64,000 nucleotides of DNA, taken from Hydrangea macrophylla (Eukaryota; Streptophyta; Magnoliopsida; Cornales; Hydrangeaceae). A program made the translations under genes and the position numbers. Positions 13,801 through 23,605 of the stretch are shown here, one piece after another (position 1 is the stretch's first letter; every line of letters begins with the position of its first letter). The DNA lies in assembly GCA_033977485.1 (NCBI GenBank), contig CM066982.1, positions 11,957,218 to 12,021,217 on the forward strand, in the 5' to 3' direction. Under the pieces are notes generated by a model. That model ran no database searches. It saw nothing but the letters and a program-made list of their open reading frames with translations, and was not told the origin of the DNA.

Positions 13801-13872
13801 TCGAGCAAAAGGGAGAGGATCGGCTTCAGAGAGTTGTTGGGTTCCATTAATGGGCATTTCAGTTGGTTCCAT
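1664..13872 (-). CDS. DCL2: Dicer-like protein 2 (DCL2), 5' part; 3' end lies beyond base 1
   Basis: Plant class-2 Dicer: an RNase III enzyme that cuts long dsRNA into 22-nt siRNAs for antiviral and transitive silencing. Seven exons were placed from splice sites and phase: 13872-13799, 9608-9431, 9304-9191, 6337-6203, 2975-2891, 2773-2709 and 1804-1664, giving 264 codons without a stop. Seen in the translation: helicase Walker A ETGSGKT (residues 44-50), motif FLVPTVVLVTQ (about 74-84), Dicer-type DECH box (151-154) and MTAS motif III (187-190). The closest family I recall is Arabidopsis DCL2, especially around the DECH box and the ESVLAKYVPFSTP segment. DCL2 proteins are usually near 1,390 residues, so about 80 percent, including DUF283, PAZ and both RNase III domains, lies to the left of the window. 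Introns 1, 3 and 4 are 4.2, 2.9 and 3.2 kb and TE-rich. The frame is intact in everything visible. Confidence 0.93.
2709..2773 (-). CDS. DCL2: DCL2 exon 6
   Basis: The acceptor CTCTGCAG ends at 2774 and the donor GTTGCTTC begins at 2708. It completes the split codon (G+AT, Asp) and adds 21 codons ending IRELENLMHSK. The 65 nt restore phase 0 with exon 5. Confidence 0.9.
2891..2975 (-). CDS. DCL2: DCL2 exon 5 (motif III)
   Basis: The acceptor GTTTGCAG ends at 2976 and the donor GTCAAAT begins at 2890. It has 28 codons plus one base, GFYHPQLQHTN then VPRIFGMTASPVKAK. The FGMTASP motif is diagnostic of Dicer and RIG-I type helicases. Confidence 0.92.
4228..4699. mobile_element. hAT-type MITE in DCL2 intron 4
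   Basis: The ends are inverted: CTATGTTACCCGGACTTGG at the left, and the complement of CTATGTTACCCGGTCTCGG at the right. Both sides are flanked by the exact 8-bp duplication AATATTAC (4220-4227 and 4700-4707). Length is 472 bp with no coding capacity. An 8-bp TSD is the hAT signature. Confidence 0.85.
6203..6337 (-). CDS. DCL2: DCL2 exon 4 (DECH box)
   Basis: The acceptor TTATGACAG ends at 6338 and the donor GTGAGTC begins at 6202. Its 45 codons begin VLVMTPKILLNAL and contain VLIFDECHNARGK, the DExH box with Mg2+/ATP-contacting Asp-Glu. The exon is exactly in phase 0 at both ends. Confidence 0.95.
6404..6664. mobile_element. Possible MITE in DCL2 intron 3
   Basis: The left end contains GTTTGATAACCCATG and the right end is the inverse of CCGTTTGATAAAACT. 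The two arms continue to pair loosely inwards (AAAATTTTCAG near both ends). No target duplication was recognised. Confidence 0.4.
7117..7394. mobile_element. Stowaway-type MITE in DCL2 intron 3
   Basis: The termini are CTCCATCAGCCCCATTTTAT and its near inverse ending GGGACGGAGGGAG, with TA on both sides (7115-7116 and 7395-7396). The CTCCCTCCGTCC terminus and TA target are typical of plant Stowaway elements. Length is 278 bp. Confidence 0.8.
7488..8824. mobile_element. Non-autonomous hAT element in DCL2 intron 3, 1.3 kb, with a nested MITE
   Basis: The left end is TTGGGATGTACTCGAGC and the right end is the inverse of TAGGGGTGTACACGAG. Exact 8-bp duplications CTCCCAAC flank it (7480-7487 and 8825-8832). 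Both subterminal regions are packed with GAGCTCG/AGCTTGAGC repeats, a common plant hAT subterminal pattern. A Stowaway MITE sits inside at 8135-8406. There is no transposase. Confidence 0.85.
8135..8406. mobile_element. Stowaway-type MITE nested in the hAT element
   Basis: The termini CTCCCTCCGTCCCATATT and the inverse ending ATGGGACAAAGGGAG are flanked by TA at 8133-8134 and 8407-8408. It is 272 bp and inserted into the hAT element at 7488-8824, so it is the younger of the two. Confidence 0.85.
9191..9304 (-). CDS. DCL2: DCL2 exon 3
   Basis: This exon is not visible as a long ORF. The acceptor TAATTAG ends at 9305 and the donor GTTTGTG begins at 9190. It has 38 codons in frame, beginning QAEAVKMHTDLKVGKYWGEM and ending QQQDKYE, which is the DCL2 segment between the VVLVTQ and VLVMTP motifs. 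Confidence 0.93.
9431..9608 (-). CDS. DCL2: DCL2 exon 2 (helicase Walker A)
   Basis: The acceptor TTTTGGCAG ends at 9609 and the donor GTATGTG begins at 9430. The exon encodes SYQIEALETAI, the ATP-binding loop LETGSGKT and FLVPTVVLVTQ. Its 178 nt plus exon 1 (74 nt) give 84 complete codons, so the exon ends in phase 0. Confidence 0.95.
9857..10368. mobile_element. hAT MITE nested in the DCL2-intron solo LTR
   Basis: The terminal inverted repeats are CAGTGTTCTAAAAATCG and the inverse of CAATGTTCTAAAAATCG. The flanks are TCACATGG (9849-9856) and CCACATGG (10369-10376), an 8-bp duplication with one mismatch. Both subterminal zones are rich in CCTAGGCG/GGCGCCTAGG words. The AT-rich middle is non-coding. 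Confidence 0.88.
11325..11500 (+). repeat. CG-rich self-complementary cluster inside the DCL2-intron solo LTR
   Basis: Words such as ACTCGCGCGCGCGACC, CCTCGCGAGCGAGG and GCGCGAGCGAGG recur here. They occupy a position in this LTR comparable to the palindromic arrays of the other LTRs in the window. Spacing is less regular, so membership of that class is tentative. Confidence 0.4.
13799..13872 (-). CDS. DCL2: DCL2 exon 1 (start codon)
   Basis: ATG at 13872-13870 opens 24 codons plus two bases (protein begins MEPTEMPINGTQ and ends LPFAR plus AG). The donor GTAAAG follows at 13798. The two trailing bases AG join T of exon 2 to make Ser in the conserved RSYQ start of the helicase domain, which fixes the splice phase and supports this start. 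Confidence 0.9.
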
Positions 13873-14443
13873 TGCCTTCTTTTCAAAGCCTCTGTCTCTC
13901 TGTCTCTCTACAGCCCCAAATAACAGACTCAACATAAATTATTAAGAATAAACAAATCAAATTACTTGCTCACAAAGAGAAAGAGATGGATTATGATTCT
14001 CTCTCAAAACCCAATGATGCATAAATAAATAAAACAAAATACACAAGAATAAACAGAAATTAAGATAAAAGAAACCCATTTCCTCTAGAGAGAGTATAAA
14101 AAAATTTCAAACAGAAAGATTGATTTTTTTCCCCCCTGAGAGAAGCTGAGGAGTGTATGACTCACTGAGTTGGGTTTCTGGGTTTGGGCCGAACAATCAA
14201 CAAAGGAGGAGGATCTTTGAAGCGATCGGCGGTGAGTCACGAGCAGCGAAACATAAAACACTAACAACAGTAGTAACTCTGTGTCTCACTCTCTCTCACT
14301 CACACTCTGATAGTTTGAATATATGTATACAACAGAGATGAGTGAGATACATACACAATAGTAATTAAAGAGAAACAGTGTTTTCCTTTTTTAGCTTAGG
14401 CATTAAGGAAACGCGAAAATTCAGAGAAATTATGGTTAGATGA

Positions 14444-14481
<38 letters not shown>

Positions 14482-14600
14482 ATAAAGAGCAGAAAACGAC
14501 GATCCAATTCCATTCCATCTCTCTAGAAGAGAGAGAAAGAGAGAGAGAGGGTCGCTTTTTTGATGAATGACCTACATATACTTTTTTTTAGCAAAAAAAA
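13873..14600 (-). promoter_or_regulatory. DCL2 5' leader and proximal promoter, pyrimidine/purine-rich
   Basis: Upstream of the DCL2 ATG the minus strand has a GA-rich leader. A possible leader intron lies between a donor-like GTGAGTC near 14,167 and an acceptor-like GGGGCTGTAG near 13,911. Further up are long CT and GA runs. The transcription start is inferred only; no clear TATA box is claimed. Confidence 0.35.
14447..14479. repeat. CT microsatellite
   Basis: An uninterrupted CT dinucleotide run lies upstream of DCL2. Related GA/CT tracts occur at 14,515-14,550. Confidence 0.95.
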
Positions 14601-14904
14601 ATAGGGCCATCAAAGACTTCTGATATGCTTTGCTTGCTCACTCGAGTCAAAAGTGTTCACCCATATTCATTTAAGTATTTCATTAAAGTTAAATACTTGG
14701 ACATAATTAAAGTCACAATATTTTACTCATAATCTTTATTTTATATCTATCTCTCTTAGTGGGTACTGTGGGATTAATATATTATAGGACCCATCAAGAG
14801 AGAGATAGACACAAAATGAAGGTTGTAAACAAAAGGTTATGACTTTGGTTATGCCCCAAGTATTACTCTTTTATTAATTAATGTAAATTTAGAATTAAAC
14901 ACTA

Positions 14905-15174
14905 CTCCCTTTGTCCATTTTTTTGAGTTTTATATTCTATTTTAGGATGTCTCAAAATTAGTGTCCACTTTCCTAAATTGGTATACAATTTTAACTTACT
15001 TTCCAAAACTACCGTTCCAAAACTACCGTTCTTTGAAATCTACACCAAGACAAAACTAAAAAAGTTATTGTAATGATTAGGGACAATTGTGAAAAGTAAT
15101 TGTAGATTCTTTTTGTCCCCTTAATAAATTGAGATGTTTCCAAAGATGGACTCAAAAAAAGGGGACGGAGGGAG
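14905..15174. mobile_element. Stowaway-type MITE
   Basis: The termini CTCCCTTTGTCC and the inverse of CTCCCTCCGTCCCC are flanked by TA (14903-14904 and 15175-15176). It is 270 bp and non-coding. Confidence 0.82.
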
Positions 15175-15176
15175 TA

Positions 15177-16427
15177 TTAATTTAATTATGAGTCTCATTG
15201 CATTGATTAATGGAAGGTGAGTATTGATGAACCATTTTTTGAGTGAGAAAAGCTATTTTCTATTCCAAAACACTTGTCACACAACGTTATCATGCTGGTG
15301 GGGGATGACCACTCACATTTATAGTTGTACAAGATTCGATTCGATTGGGTCAATTTTATATTATTTTTAGCATGTTTGAAAGAACATGAGGAGTTCGATT
15401 GATTTATCTATTGTTCGGTTCGGTTTGGTTCAATCGATCTTTAAGCTTAGTGTTATTTTTTGGAAATTGGTCGAACGATTGGTTGAATCAGTCGATTTGG
15501 TCTTCAATTTTTCTTCTTCTTCTTTTTTTTTTTTTTTTGGCACCCCTCACATTGAGCAATCGTGTCTCTTCTAAAAGAACACATTTTTATTCACACCAAA
15601 ATTACTCATATTTACTTACTCTCCTATCTCATTTCATTAATTAATACAATGAAACTCAAAATTAAATAAAATTATTTAATAATAAAAAGTATCGCATCTA
15701 TATTGCATTACTCAATACTCCGTACAAGATACGAACGTGTATGTAAGTTTCAAATGGACAGCCACTCTCAGCCGCATGATGGAAAGGATCCAATGGAGAT
15801 GGAAAGAACCTAGGAATTCTCTACCTGGTGGACTTAACTACTGTTGGTAGACTCGGACGTCACTCTCTCACTCTCTCTCCACGGACGCGTGTGCGTGACC
15901 TATGAGTGTCTATGACCTCTCTAATTAATTTTTCTTTTTCTTTTTTTTTGGTACAACTCTCTAATTAATTTTTCGGGAAGGAGAATGCTATAGAGCTACA
16001 CACTTTTTCATACATTTTTTTATACACTAGGAGCAAACCAAGGGTAGTAATCAAATTTAAGTATCTAAAATATTATTTGATTATTTAAATAGTATTTTAC
16101 ACATCAAATAAATTTTATGCACTCCAACTATAGTACCTAAACATAATAGTCATTTTATTGTTTAATATATTTTGATGTATCTCAACCATACATACATTAA
16201 AAATATTATTTTAATCACAAACTAATAGCTAGGATCTTCTCACCAAATATGGATCCCCTCACTTTCTCTCTCCAAAGGCTATAACTTTGGAGACCCAAAC
16301 CATGAGTTTCCATAATGGATCCCTTTTGCATCCCCCGTTGGAGTGCAGTTTTTGGGATAAAAAAATTCATTTTGACATCTTTTGATTTGGGATACCCATT
16401 TGAATTCCCCATTGGAGTTGCTCTAAT
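15177..16427. other. Intergenic, AT-rich, no gene recognised
   Basis: I see no coding exon, RNA gene or complete element here. The part from about 16,200 to 16,427 ends in ATTGGAGTTGCTCTAA, which resembles a decayed MITE terminus, but I could not pair it with another end. Confidence 0.4.
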
Positions 16428-16436
16428 ATGTTTTAA

Positions 16437-16587
16437 GAGTAATGTTTGGGGCACACTTTTATATACTCAAAAAGTATCCACACCTTGAGGTGGACCAATG
16501 AGAAGAGAGATAAAGAATGCAGGATCCACTGTCAGTCTCTTCTCATTGGTCATCTCAGACTATAATGGTGTACCCCTAGTATTGCTC
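16437..16587. mobile_element. Mutator-like MITE, 151 bp
   Basis: The ends GAGTAATGTTTGGGGCACAC and the inverse of GAGCAATACTAGGGGTACAC are flanked by the exact 9-bp duplication ATGTTTTAA (16428-16436 and 16588-16596). A 9-bp TSD points to the Mutator superfamily. Confidence 0.8.
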
Positions 16588-16701
16588 ATGTTTTAAACAA
16601 ATGCATGTAACTTATGTTTGATTTTTTCACATTTTTCTGTACATTACTTACACAACACGGGGTACATGCATTTAAAGTTGAGTGTGAAAAAGTGTGGAAA
16701 A

Positions 16702-16923
16702 TAGGGGTATTCGCGGTCCCTTTTTTTGGTTTTTTACTATTTAAAAACCGGCTATTCGGTTTCGGTATGTCGGTTTTAGGCGATTTTGGTCGGTTTTCGG
16801 TCGGTTTTATCTTGTGCGCTACTTTAAAAATAATAATAATAATAATAAATAAAAAGACCAATTGGTGTTTGGTCGGTTTGATTTCGGTCGATTTCGATTT
16901 TTCGGTTTTCTTAAACACCCCTA
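16702..16923. mobile_element. Probable small hAT-like MITE rich in CGGTTTCGGT words
   Basis: Inverted ends TAGGGGTATTCG and the inverse of TAGGGGTGTTTAAG enclose inverted subterminal CGGTTTTCGG words. The 8-bp flanks GTGGAAAA and ATGAAAAA match only partly, so classification is tentative. Confidence 0.5.
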
Positions 16924-16931
16924 ATGAAAAA

Positions 16932-18388
16932 GTATGTGGGTGTAGTAGTGCTCGTTGGGTAAACCACATTATGCAACATTTTAGTTTGGGTGTGATCGTT
17001 TTAATTTGTCATTTTAATTCTTACACTTTTAGTTTAGGTTCAATGTAATTCATTCATCAAATTTTCTTACAATTTTTTAACAAATTTAGGTTCCATATAT
17101 GTGAATAAAGTGTAATTTCTCTAAATAAATTTACTATTATGCTCCTAATGATACCTTATATGTGTATCACATGACATATTTCTGTCCAAAAAAAAAAGTA
17201 AATTGCACTTTTCACACTTGTAGTTTAACGGTCATGACACTTTAGTACCCTAGTAGTTTAAAAATTGTACTAGACTCTCCAGAAGTTTTCTGAAGTTTAG
17301 TATCTTCTATTTCCTTTGAATATCTAATTATTTTTTACCACAATCTTCCATCGATCAGATTTTTAATAAATTCTTTTAGTTTTTTTATTAATGCATTTGT
17401 TCTATTATGATTTGTAATGAGTTCCCTTACAACTTGGATTTCATCGGTTTAAAATGCTATAATTTGAAATTTCATCCTACTTTTTTCTGTCGTCATAATC
17501 TCTTGGTATTTCCTCCATTTGTTCTCTACTAAAATTTCTCAGAAAATTATTTATTCGAGTTGAACCTCCTTCTTCATTTATGACCATGGTTTCTGTATTA
17601 TTAGTTTCGTTATTTTTTAGCATGCCATTATTATTTCCCAATTATTTAAGAGGAATGTGTTCCATTTCCTCAAGACTAATCAAACTAACTGTTGATGTAG
17701 ATTTTCTTCACTTTTTAGTTTATTATTATTTATTTCTACTACTTTTTCGATGTCATTCATTTTGTCTAGTTTCTCTGCTATTTCCAATATTCGTTTATGC
17801 TTTGTGCCTTTATTTTTTTCGTTTACTAACATTCAAGGGTGTAACCAGGGGGACTACTACCACGTGTGTTGGAAAATCACATTTTGTGAGAGAAATTTGA
17901 GAAGCGTGGCATGTAGTGGTAGATGATACTATCGTCCATTGTTACAACATGTGGTACAAATACGCATTTGGGAACCAAATAGATTTGTTTCTAAGGCACG
18001 ACTTCTTTTAACATTCCTGTTTCTATTTTTGGCCAAGTTGATTACACTTTACTATTTTATCTGTTGTGCAAAATTTTAACATTTTGCATAACACAATTTC
18101 ACACATGTAATATAAAACTACATGTGCTTTTATTAAAGTAGGTCAAACTCAGGATATGACATCCATTAATTACAATCCTTACTTTAAGGAAACACATTTT
18201 GATTCTAATTTATAAGACTAATTTAAATAAAGTAAAATTTATTTTTGTTTGGGCTGGACATAGGTGAATAACACAGGCTACTTACGTACCCACAAATGGG
18301 GTCAAGCCAATCCTTAGTTCTTTTGAAAACGGTTTTGATTTGGTTGTGGTTTAGGGTGAATAACCCTTAAATTTAAATAAGGTGTATT
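16932..18388. other. Intergenic, AT-rich, no gene recognised
   Basis: There is no supported gene. A minus-strand stretch around 17,480-17,730 reads almost open and acidic, but it holds stop codons and no known domain. The sequence just left of 18,388 is the pre-insertion flank of solo LTR C. Confidence 0.4.
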
Positions 18389-18568
18389 TGTCACGATCCA
18401 TCTCGCTACGCACGAAAATAGGACACGTGGCATGCCACCAAGGTTTATCCAATTCCATTAAAGTAAAACATCAGCGGGAAACATAAATAAAATATATTAA
18501 AATCAGAGTTGTAAAAAGTTTTGCCAATTGGGACACTTCCAAAAGAATACATTTTGAAGAACAGAGGT

Positions 18569-18788
18569 CCAGTCGACTGGGTAGGGACTCAGTCGACTGA
18601 AGACCCAAGCAGTAAGGTTTTCAAACAATCCACAGCCCGTCTATTCAACTGTGACTGGGGTCCAGTCGACTGGGGCCTTCATTTCTCAGTCGACTGACTC
18701 TTCCCAGTCGACTGTGCCTCTAGCAAGATCAAAATCAACATTTTCCATTCAGTTGTCCAGTCGACTGAATCATGGGCCAATCAACTGG
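18569..18788. repeat. Palindrome array of element C (CCAGTCGACTGG word), left part
   Basis: Perfect or near copies start at 18569, 18589, 18662, 18686, 18704, 18757 and 18777. Start-to-start steps within groups are 20, 24, 18 and 20 bp. Element A inserted inside the next copy, and the array continues at 53864. Confidence 0.85.
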
Positions 18789-19100
18789 TTTTGTCACATT
18801 TAAAGCAGTTTCTAAGATGACACAGTGGTCCAGTTGTAGACACCCCAATTTTGACCAAACGTCGAAGTTAGGAGAGCGTCACCCCCACATCCGATGATGA
18901 CAAGAGCCGAAAGATTCGAAGTGTTCCAAGCTCTTCAGAAAGTTCTCCAAACGCGGTAAAATTTTCACAGATTGAAATACCAAGTATTTAGGAGAATTCA
19001 GGTATAAAACATTACTTTTGGAAAAAATCTTCGAAAATAAGTTTCTTTGAAAAATGAGAGGAAAGAAAAGACCTAAAAGGGGAAATTCAACAAAAATGGC

Positions 19101-19425
19101 ATACGGCAGTATCTGGCGGCACTCAGTGAGTGCCGAACGGCGTTCAGTGAGTGCCGAACGGCAGTCACTGAGTGCCGGCTCGGCATTTACCGAGTGCCGC
19201 CGACAATTTCTGACTGCCGTTTACTTTAACAGTCCGTTTTTTGTGGTACAATACGTATATGTATGCGGATAAAAACAAAAAACTGATAAAGTAAGGCTGA
19301 CTAAAACGCGGCCATTAATAATTTTCTGCGGCACTTACTAAAAGTCGCGCGGCTTTCACGGAGTGCCGCAGCGGCATCCACTGACTGCCGCAAGAGATTT
19401 TTGACTGCCGCCCTGTGCAGCAGTC
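19101..19425. promoter_or_regulatory. Palindrome array of element A, upstream of TATA
   Basis: Cluster 1 has 19-bp units of the type CGGCACTCAGTGAGTGCCG at 19117, 19138, 19159 and 19181 (steps 21, 21 and 22 bp). Cluster 2 (19,329-19,425) has more degenerate units. The array ends about 95 bp before the TATA box. The role as a binding platform is inferred. Confidence 0.8.
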
Positions 19426-19520
19426 TGTCTATTTTCAGGAAGTACGTATTGTACCACCAAATGAGACATTTACACTTGTCTTTTACTCCGAATTCACTAA
19501 AAATACTTGGTAATTTTGTC

Positions 19521-19527
19521 TATAAAA
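19521..19527 (+). promoter_or_regulatory. Element A LTR TATA box
   Basis: TATAAAA in the context GTCTATAAAAGAAGGAGG. It is conserved in the 3' LTR at about 51,729 and followed by an A-rich, then purine-rich, leader. Confidence 0.7.
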
Positions 19528-21660
19528 GAAGGAGGATCTTCCTTGGAATAAGAACACAAGAACAATATACAAGATAGAAGATACCACTACACTACTACAT
19601 TTTGGAGAGAAAAAAAAAAGAGAGAGAGTTTGGAGAGCTTGAAGAAGAGTTTGGAAGATTTTCAAAGTAGAGAAGTTTTGAGGATAGCTTGGAGGTGATC
19701 CTCTAACCATGAGTTATTTCTTTTCTTTCTTTCTTTTAAGTCTCTCTCTAATCTTCAAACTATTTAGTTTTCTTTGTTTCATTCATTCTTTTTTTTTTGT
19801 CTTCTTTACTTCCCTCTTTCATTTTATAAGCAAATAGATGGATCCAAGTCCATATTTATGATTTGGGTCCTCTAGCTTGGTGTTTCATGGAATCCTTTCT
19901 ATATTCCTTTGAGGCTCATGAGTATTAGTCATATCTTCATCTCCAATGACCATCAAATGGTAGGAGAAAGTAGTTTTGAGTCGAAGCCCATCTCTATGGT
20001 TTAGGCTCATTATTTTGAGATTTCATGAAGTCCATTCATACTTCATTTGAAATCTACAAATATAAAGGTCTTTAGCCTCCAATGACCATCAAAAGGTAGG
20101 AGAAAATGGTTTAGTTTAAGTCCAACTTCATGATTCAATAGTTGGGGTTAACAAATAAAAGTGGAACTTAACATTGAAACAGTGTATTCATAAACCGGTT
20201 TTGATCAAAGATTTTTGGTTCGAAATCTAACCGTTGGAATCAAGTGAAACCAACGGGAAAATGTCAATAACACAATGTTTTACCACTGTAATTTTTGTTT
20301 TAAGGAGATTTCATGTTTAAAGTGGTTTGGTCATGAGTTTTGTACAGTCACTATAATCTGTCCAGAATTTCAGAACAGTAGCACTCTTTTAAAATGGGTA
20401 AATCGGAACCTTAATAAAGTATTTGTAACCCAAAATAATTTTTTCTAAGTAGATTAATTTGTTAGGAAGTCACCCTAAAAAGAACAAAGCATTTCTGTTT
20501 TTTTGCTATTTTTAGAAAATCGTGCAAGAACTCTGGATAGAAGGTTGTAGAATACTGAGTGACGTCTGGTTTTTATCCAATTCTCGAAGATCTAACCATT
20601 CAAACCTTGATTTTCTTTTTGGGTTATAAACTAGACTCACAGAGGCATATTGTATCCAAAATTCATTAAGATCCAACCGTTGGAAGTAGGGTTTTTCCAT
20701 TTTTTAAGATCTGGTCTGCTCTCTGTAATTCATAAAAAAACTGCTACTGTTTTTGTCTAATCTTATTTATTTCAACTCAAATGGTCTCCTAATGCCTTGG
20801 GACCTAAATCGTGTTTCGAATAATGATAATTTAGCTTGAATCCAGAGGCTAAGTGATCCAAATTAGTGAATAAATCCATGTTTTATTCTTGTTCACATTC
20901 ATTCATTCATATACATTAATGCTTATGATTAGAACTAGCTATTGAATAAAGTTGGATTTCATGCTTAATAGATCTAAGCTAGAGGATCATGATTGATTGT
21001 TTTGATATCATATTATTATGTGAAGCATGTGGACTAATCTTTGTTTTGTAGTGCATTTGAGGTACAATTTCTCATCTCTTCTCTAGTTTATTTCATTTGT
21101 TGGTTTTCTTGATTTTCGACTCCATGCGCGACACCTTAGACTAAGTCTTGCCTTATGTGTCTATATGCGTTAGAGACCTTTTCTTAGGTTTATTTTATAT
21201 GTATGCATTGCATGTTTAAATTCGCAGCTGGATCACGGGTAAGTTCTCTAGTTCCCTACTTGCATGTCATATTGCTTGCTATCTGAATTACGTGGTTTTT
21301 GAATGATATTTTATCACTTGTAATCTTATACCCCTTTAGACATGCTTTTGTAATGTTTAACTATACGTATGTATTAGTTGAGGGCACATTTAAATTAATA
21401 ATTCGATTAAAAGGATGTTGAGTAGAGGCCTATCGCAAGATAGGATGAGAGAGGGTGTTTTAGTCCGACGGGCTCCTTCCTCTCTCATTCCATAATCCCC
21501 GGACTTAGTTAATCTATGGTTTCTAAAAAGATCAATTTGCTTTAAAAATTGTTTCTTAATTTTCCTTTTAAAAATTAAGTGGCGACTCATTTGAATTTGA
21601 AATTTAAAAGAACTTTAAAAGAAAAAGCTGTGGGTAAGAAAAAATGCGATATCCACAATC

Positions 21661-21711
21661 TGGCGACTCTGCTGGGGATCGAACCCAGAATCTCTGGTTT
21701 TGCAGACCAGC
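21661..21711 (+). promoter_or_regulatory. Element A primer-binding site with 51-nt complementarity to a tRNA-Arg-like tRNA
   Basis: Starts TGGCGACTCTGCTGGGGA three bases after the LTR. The reverse complement is the 3' two thirds of a mature tRNA ending in CCA: anticodon arm with stem CTGGT/ACCAG, T arm with loop TTCGATC, and acceptor strand. From memory it best fits plant tRNA-Arg(ACG), which Tat elements use as primer. The usual PBS is about 18 nt, so this is unusually long. It is not a tRNA gene: the 5' half is missing and plant tRNA genes do not encode CCA. Confidence 0.7.
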
Positions 21712-22814
21712 ATTCTGATTTTGGGTTCACTTAAGGATTAGACTCGAAAATATCCTTTTAATCGAATTGATTAATCTTTGTGTGCCTGTTGCATTTCACT
21801 TGCATGTCCAGCCAGTCGATTGCACGGAACTATGACCTTGGAGGCTCGGGGCAACCCGGTCGGTCAAGTCATCATGGGATTGTGTGATCACCCTTGATCT
21901 CGTACCATGATTTGGTATATTAAGCATCCTATCGGATGTGTGTCAAGGGTCCCTTATTTGACCAAAACCCAGCTTTTGCATAGTAGTCTCTATAGAACCT
22001 GTCAATCTCAGGAAATCAATTCTTGATTAGGATTATGTGCTAGGAAGTTTTGTATGTCCAGAGGGGATTACTTGAGATGATGACGATATTTGCTTGATGA
22101 AAGATGTATAATCTTTTAATCACCTTTTAGCAATTTCTCCTCATGTTCTGCGACATTTGGAGAACATGCCGAACCTTGATTATAAGATTATATTTCTTAT
22201 ATCATGTCTAGCTAAGCATCATTGACCTTGTATGTATCCGAATTCATGGAAAGTACGGTGATAATCCAGTCATGTGATCCCCCTACCCAAAGAATTTATT
22301 TTCACTTGATCATCTTGGGAGCTAAGGTTTTCATTCACCCTTCCAAAAAAAAATCTTTCTTTCTCCTTTCAAATTAAAGTTCCCAAACTAACTTTGTTAA
22401 GGCGTATTTTCACTTGATCATCTTTAAAAGAAATAAATTCGAAAATCCATGAAATTATCTTGGGAAGAATGAGTTTCAAAATAAAAGCCCAATCATTTTT
22501 TATAAAAGAATGTTTAACACCCTCAAAAGCATTCTCAAGCATTGTTTTCAAAAACCTTTTTACCATCCAAAATGCTTTTCAAATAAATTTTGAAAATTTT
22601 GAAATATCCAACCTCTGAGAAGGCAGTGAGGATCACAACGAGAGGAGAAATCAGCGCACTTGACATGGGTGAGGATCTTATGTGTTTATGTGCTTATGTG
22701 TTAGGATTATGATTTTCTCTTTTTTGGCATATCAAATAGGCACACACATGCATTGCATCCGTGTGACATATAAAAAGGTTTTTTTTTTACTAAACGTCTC
22801 TTAAAAATGTATCT
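21712..22814 (+). other. Element A untranslated leader before gag
   Basis: No coding feature is seen. It holds AT-rich leader sequence ending in a short out-of-frame ATG just before gag. The gag start codon is uncertain: an open frame begins near 22,815 but lacks an ATG there, and the first in-frame Met is within the PMARLVRREHADM segment. Confidence 0.5.
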
Positions 22815-23605
22815 TTGAGTGACAAAAGAAAGTGGGCAAAAAGTCTTAAAAAGAAAATTTCAAAATTTGTTGTAGGAGCAAAAATAGCAAACCAAGCGTG
22901 GTTTAGAGACCCCATGGCGAGGCTAGTAAGAAGGGAACACGCTGACATGGCCGAAGAAAGAAACAACAAAGAAATGGCCGGGTTAAGGATACTGGTAGAA
23001 CAACAAGCAGAGCAAATGAGGCGACAGGTGGAAAACATGAACCGTATGATGGGGATGATAGAAGAACTGAATCGCCGACCACCATATGTAATTCCGCCCG
23101 TCATAGACCCACCTTTGGGAGGAGGGAAAGGAGATTGGTTTGATGATCAAGAGGCGCAATGGGCTGATGCACTACGAGCCAATAGAGACAGAGAGAAAGC
23201 TGAGAAGGAGAAGCTACTAACCGAGAAAATAGATAAGTTGAAAAGGGTGATGCGCAAGGCTCAGGGAGTTGATACCTATCTAATGGAACTAGAGGGGTTG
23301 TATGACGGGGTACGTGAAACACTGCCTGTCGGGTTTAAAATGCCAATTTTTGACAAATTTGATGGGACCGGCAATCCTCACAGCCATATAAGAATGTGTA
23401 TTGGGGCTTTCCAACCAAGCGGCTTAAGCACAACCATGATGGCGGTCCTATTCCAACAAACTTTGACTGGAGCTGCTCTATCCTGGTATCTTACTCTCGA
23501 ACCAAGCAAAACCAGGGTGTGGGAGGAAGTGATTAAAGCATTTGTAGCACAGTACGAGTACAATCAAGATTTGGATGTCACTGTCCGAGATTTGGAGACC
23601 ACTAG
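22815..23605 (+). pseudogene. gag: Element A gag, N-terminal part (cut by element D)
   Basis: Capsid-type Gag of a Tat-lineage retrotransposon. The frame starts with basic residues, then a Met/Gln/Glu-rich coiled-coil-like segment (about residues 45-85), then the retrotransposon-gag core with LPVGFKMPIFDKFDGTGNP, followed by HIRMCIGAFQ and the ALSWYLTLEP motif. The frame is interrupted at the TSD ACTAG (23601-23605) by element D and resumes at 29286 as TTRQGSKESFAEYLSRWR. Gag would assemble the virus-like particle in the cytoplasm. The copy cannot make a full product because of D and the downstream frame changes. Confidence 0.85.

Larger units (their letters stand above)
18835..21657 (+). repeat. 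Element A 5' LTR
   Basis: This 2,823-bp LTR runs TG...CA. Its partner is 41832-42444 plus 51631-53863. It has two palindrome clusters followed by a TATA box at 19,521 and a tandemly duplicated stretch ending CCATCAAATGGTAGGAGAAA near 19,950 and 20,090. The 3' LTR is about 23 bp longer, mainly through one extra array unit. Confidence 0.93.

Noticed and set aside
17480..17730. Minus-strand acidic, nearly open frame (MVINEEGGSTRINNFL...)
   Set aside because: Stops break it on both sides and no family is recognised. AT-rich sequence readily gives such frames.
19101..19425. CRISPR-like array (also the arrays at 24736, 42525 and 63349)
   Set aside because: This is a plant nuclear context, the repeats are short palindromes with 5-12 bp gaps, and there are no unique spacers or cas genes.
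21661..21711. Minus-strand tRNA gene
   Set aside because: The T arm and anticodon arm fold, but the D arm and 5' acceptor half are missing and CCA is encoded. It follows an LTR by three bases, so it is an extended primer-binding site.
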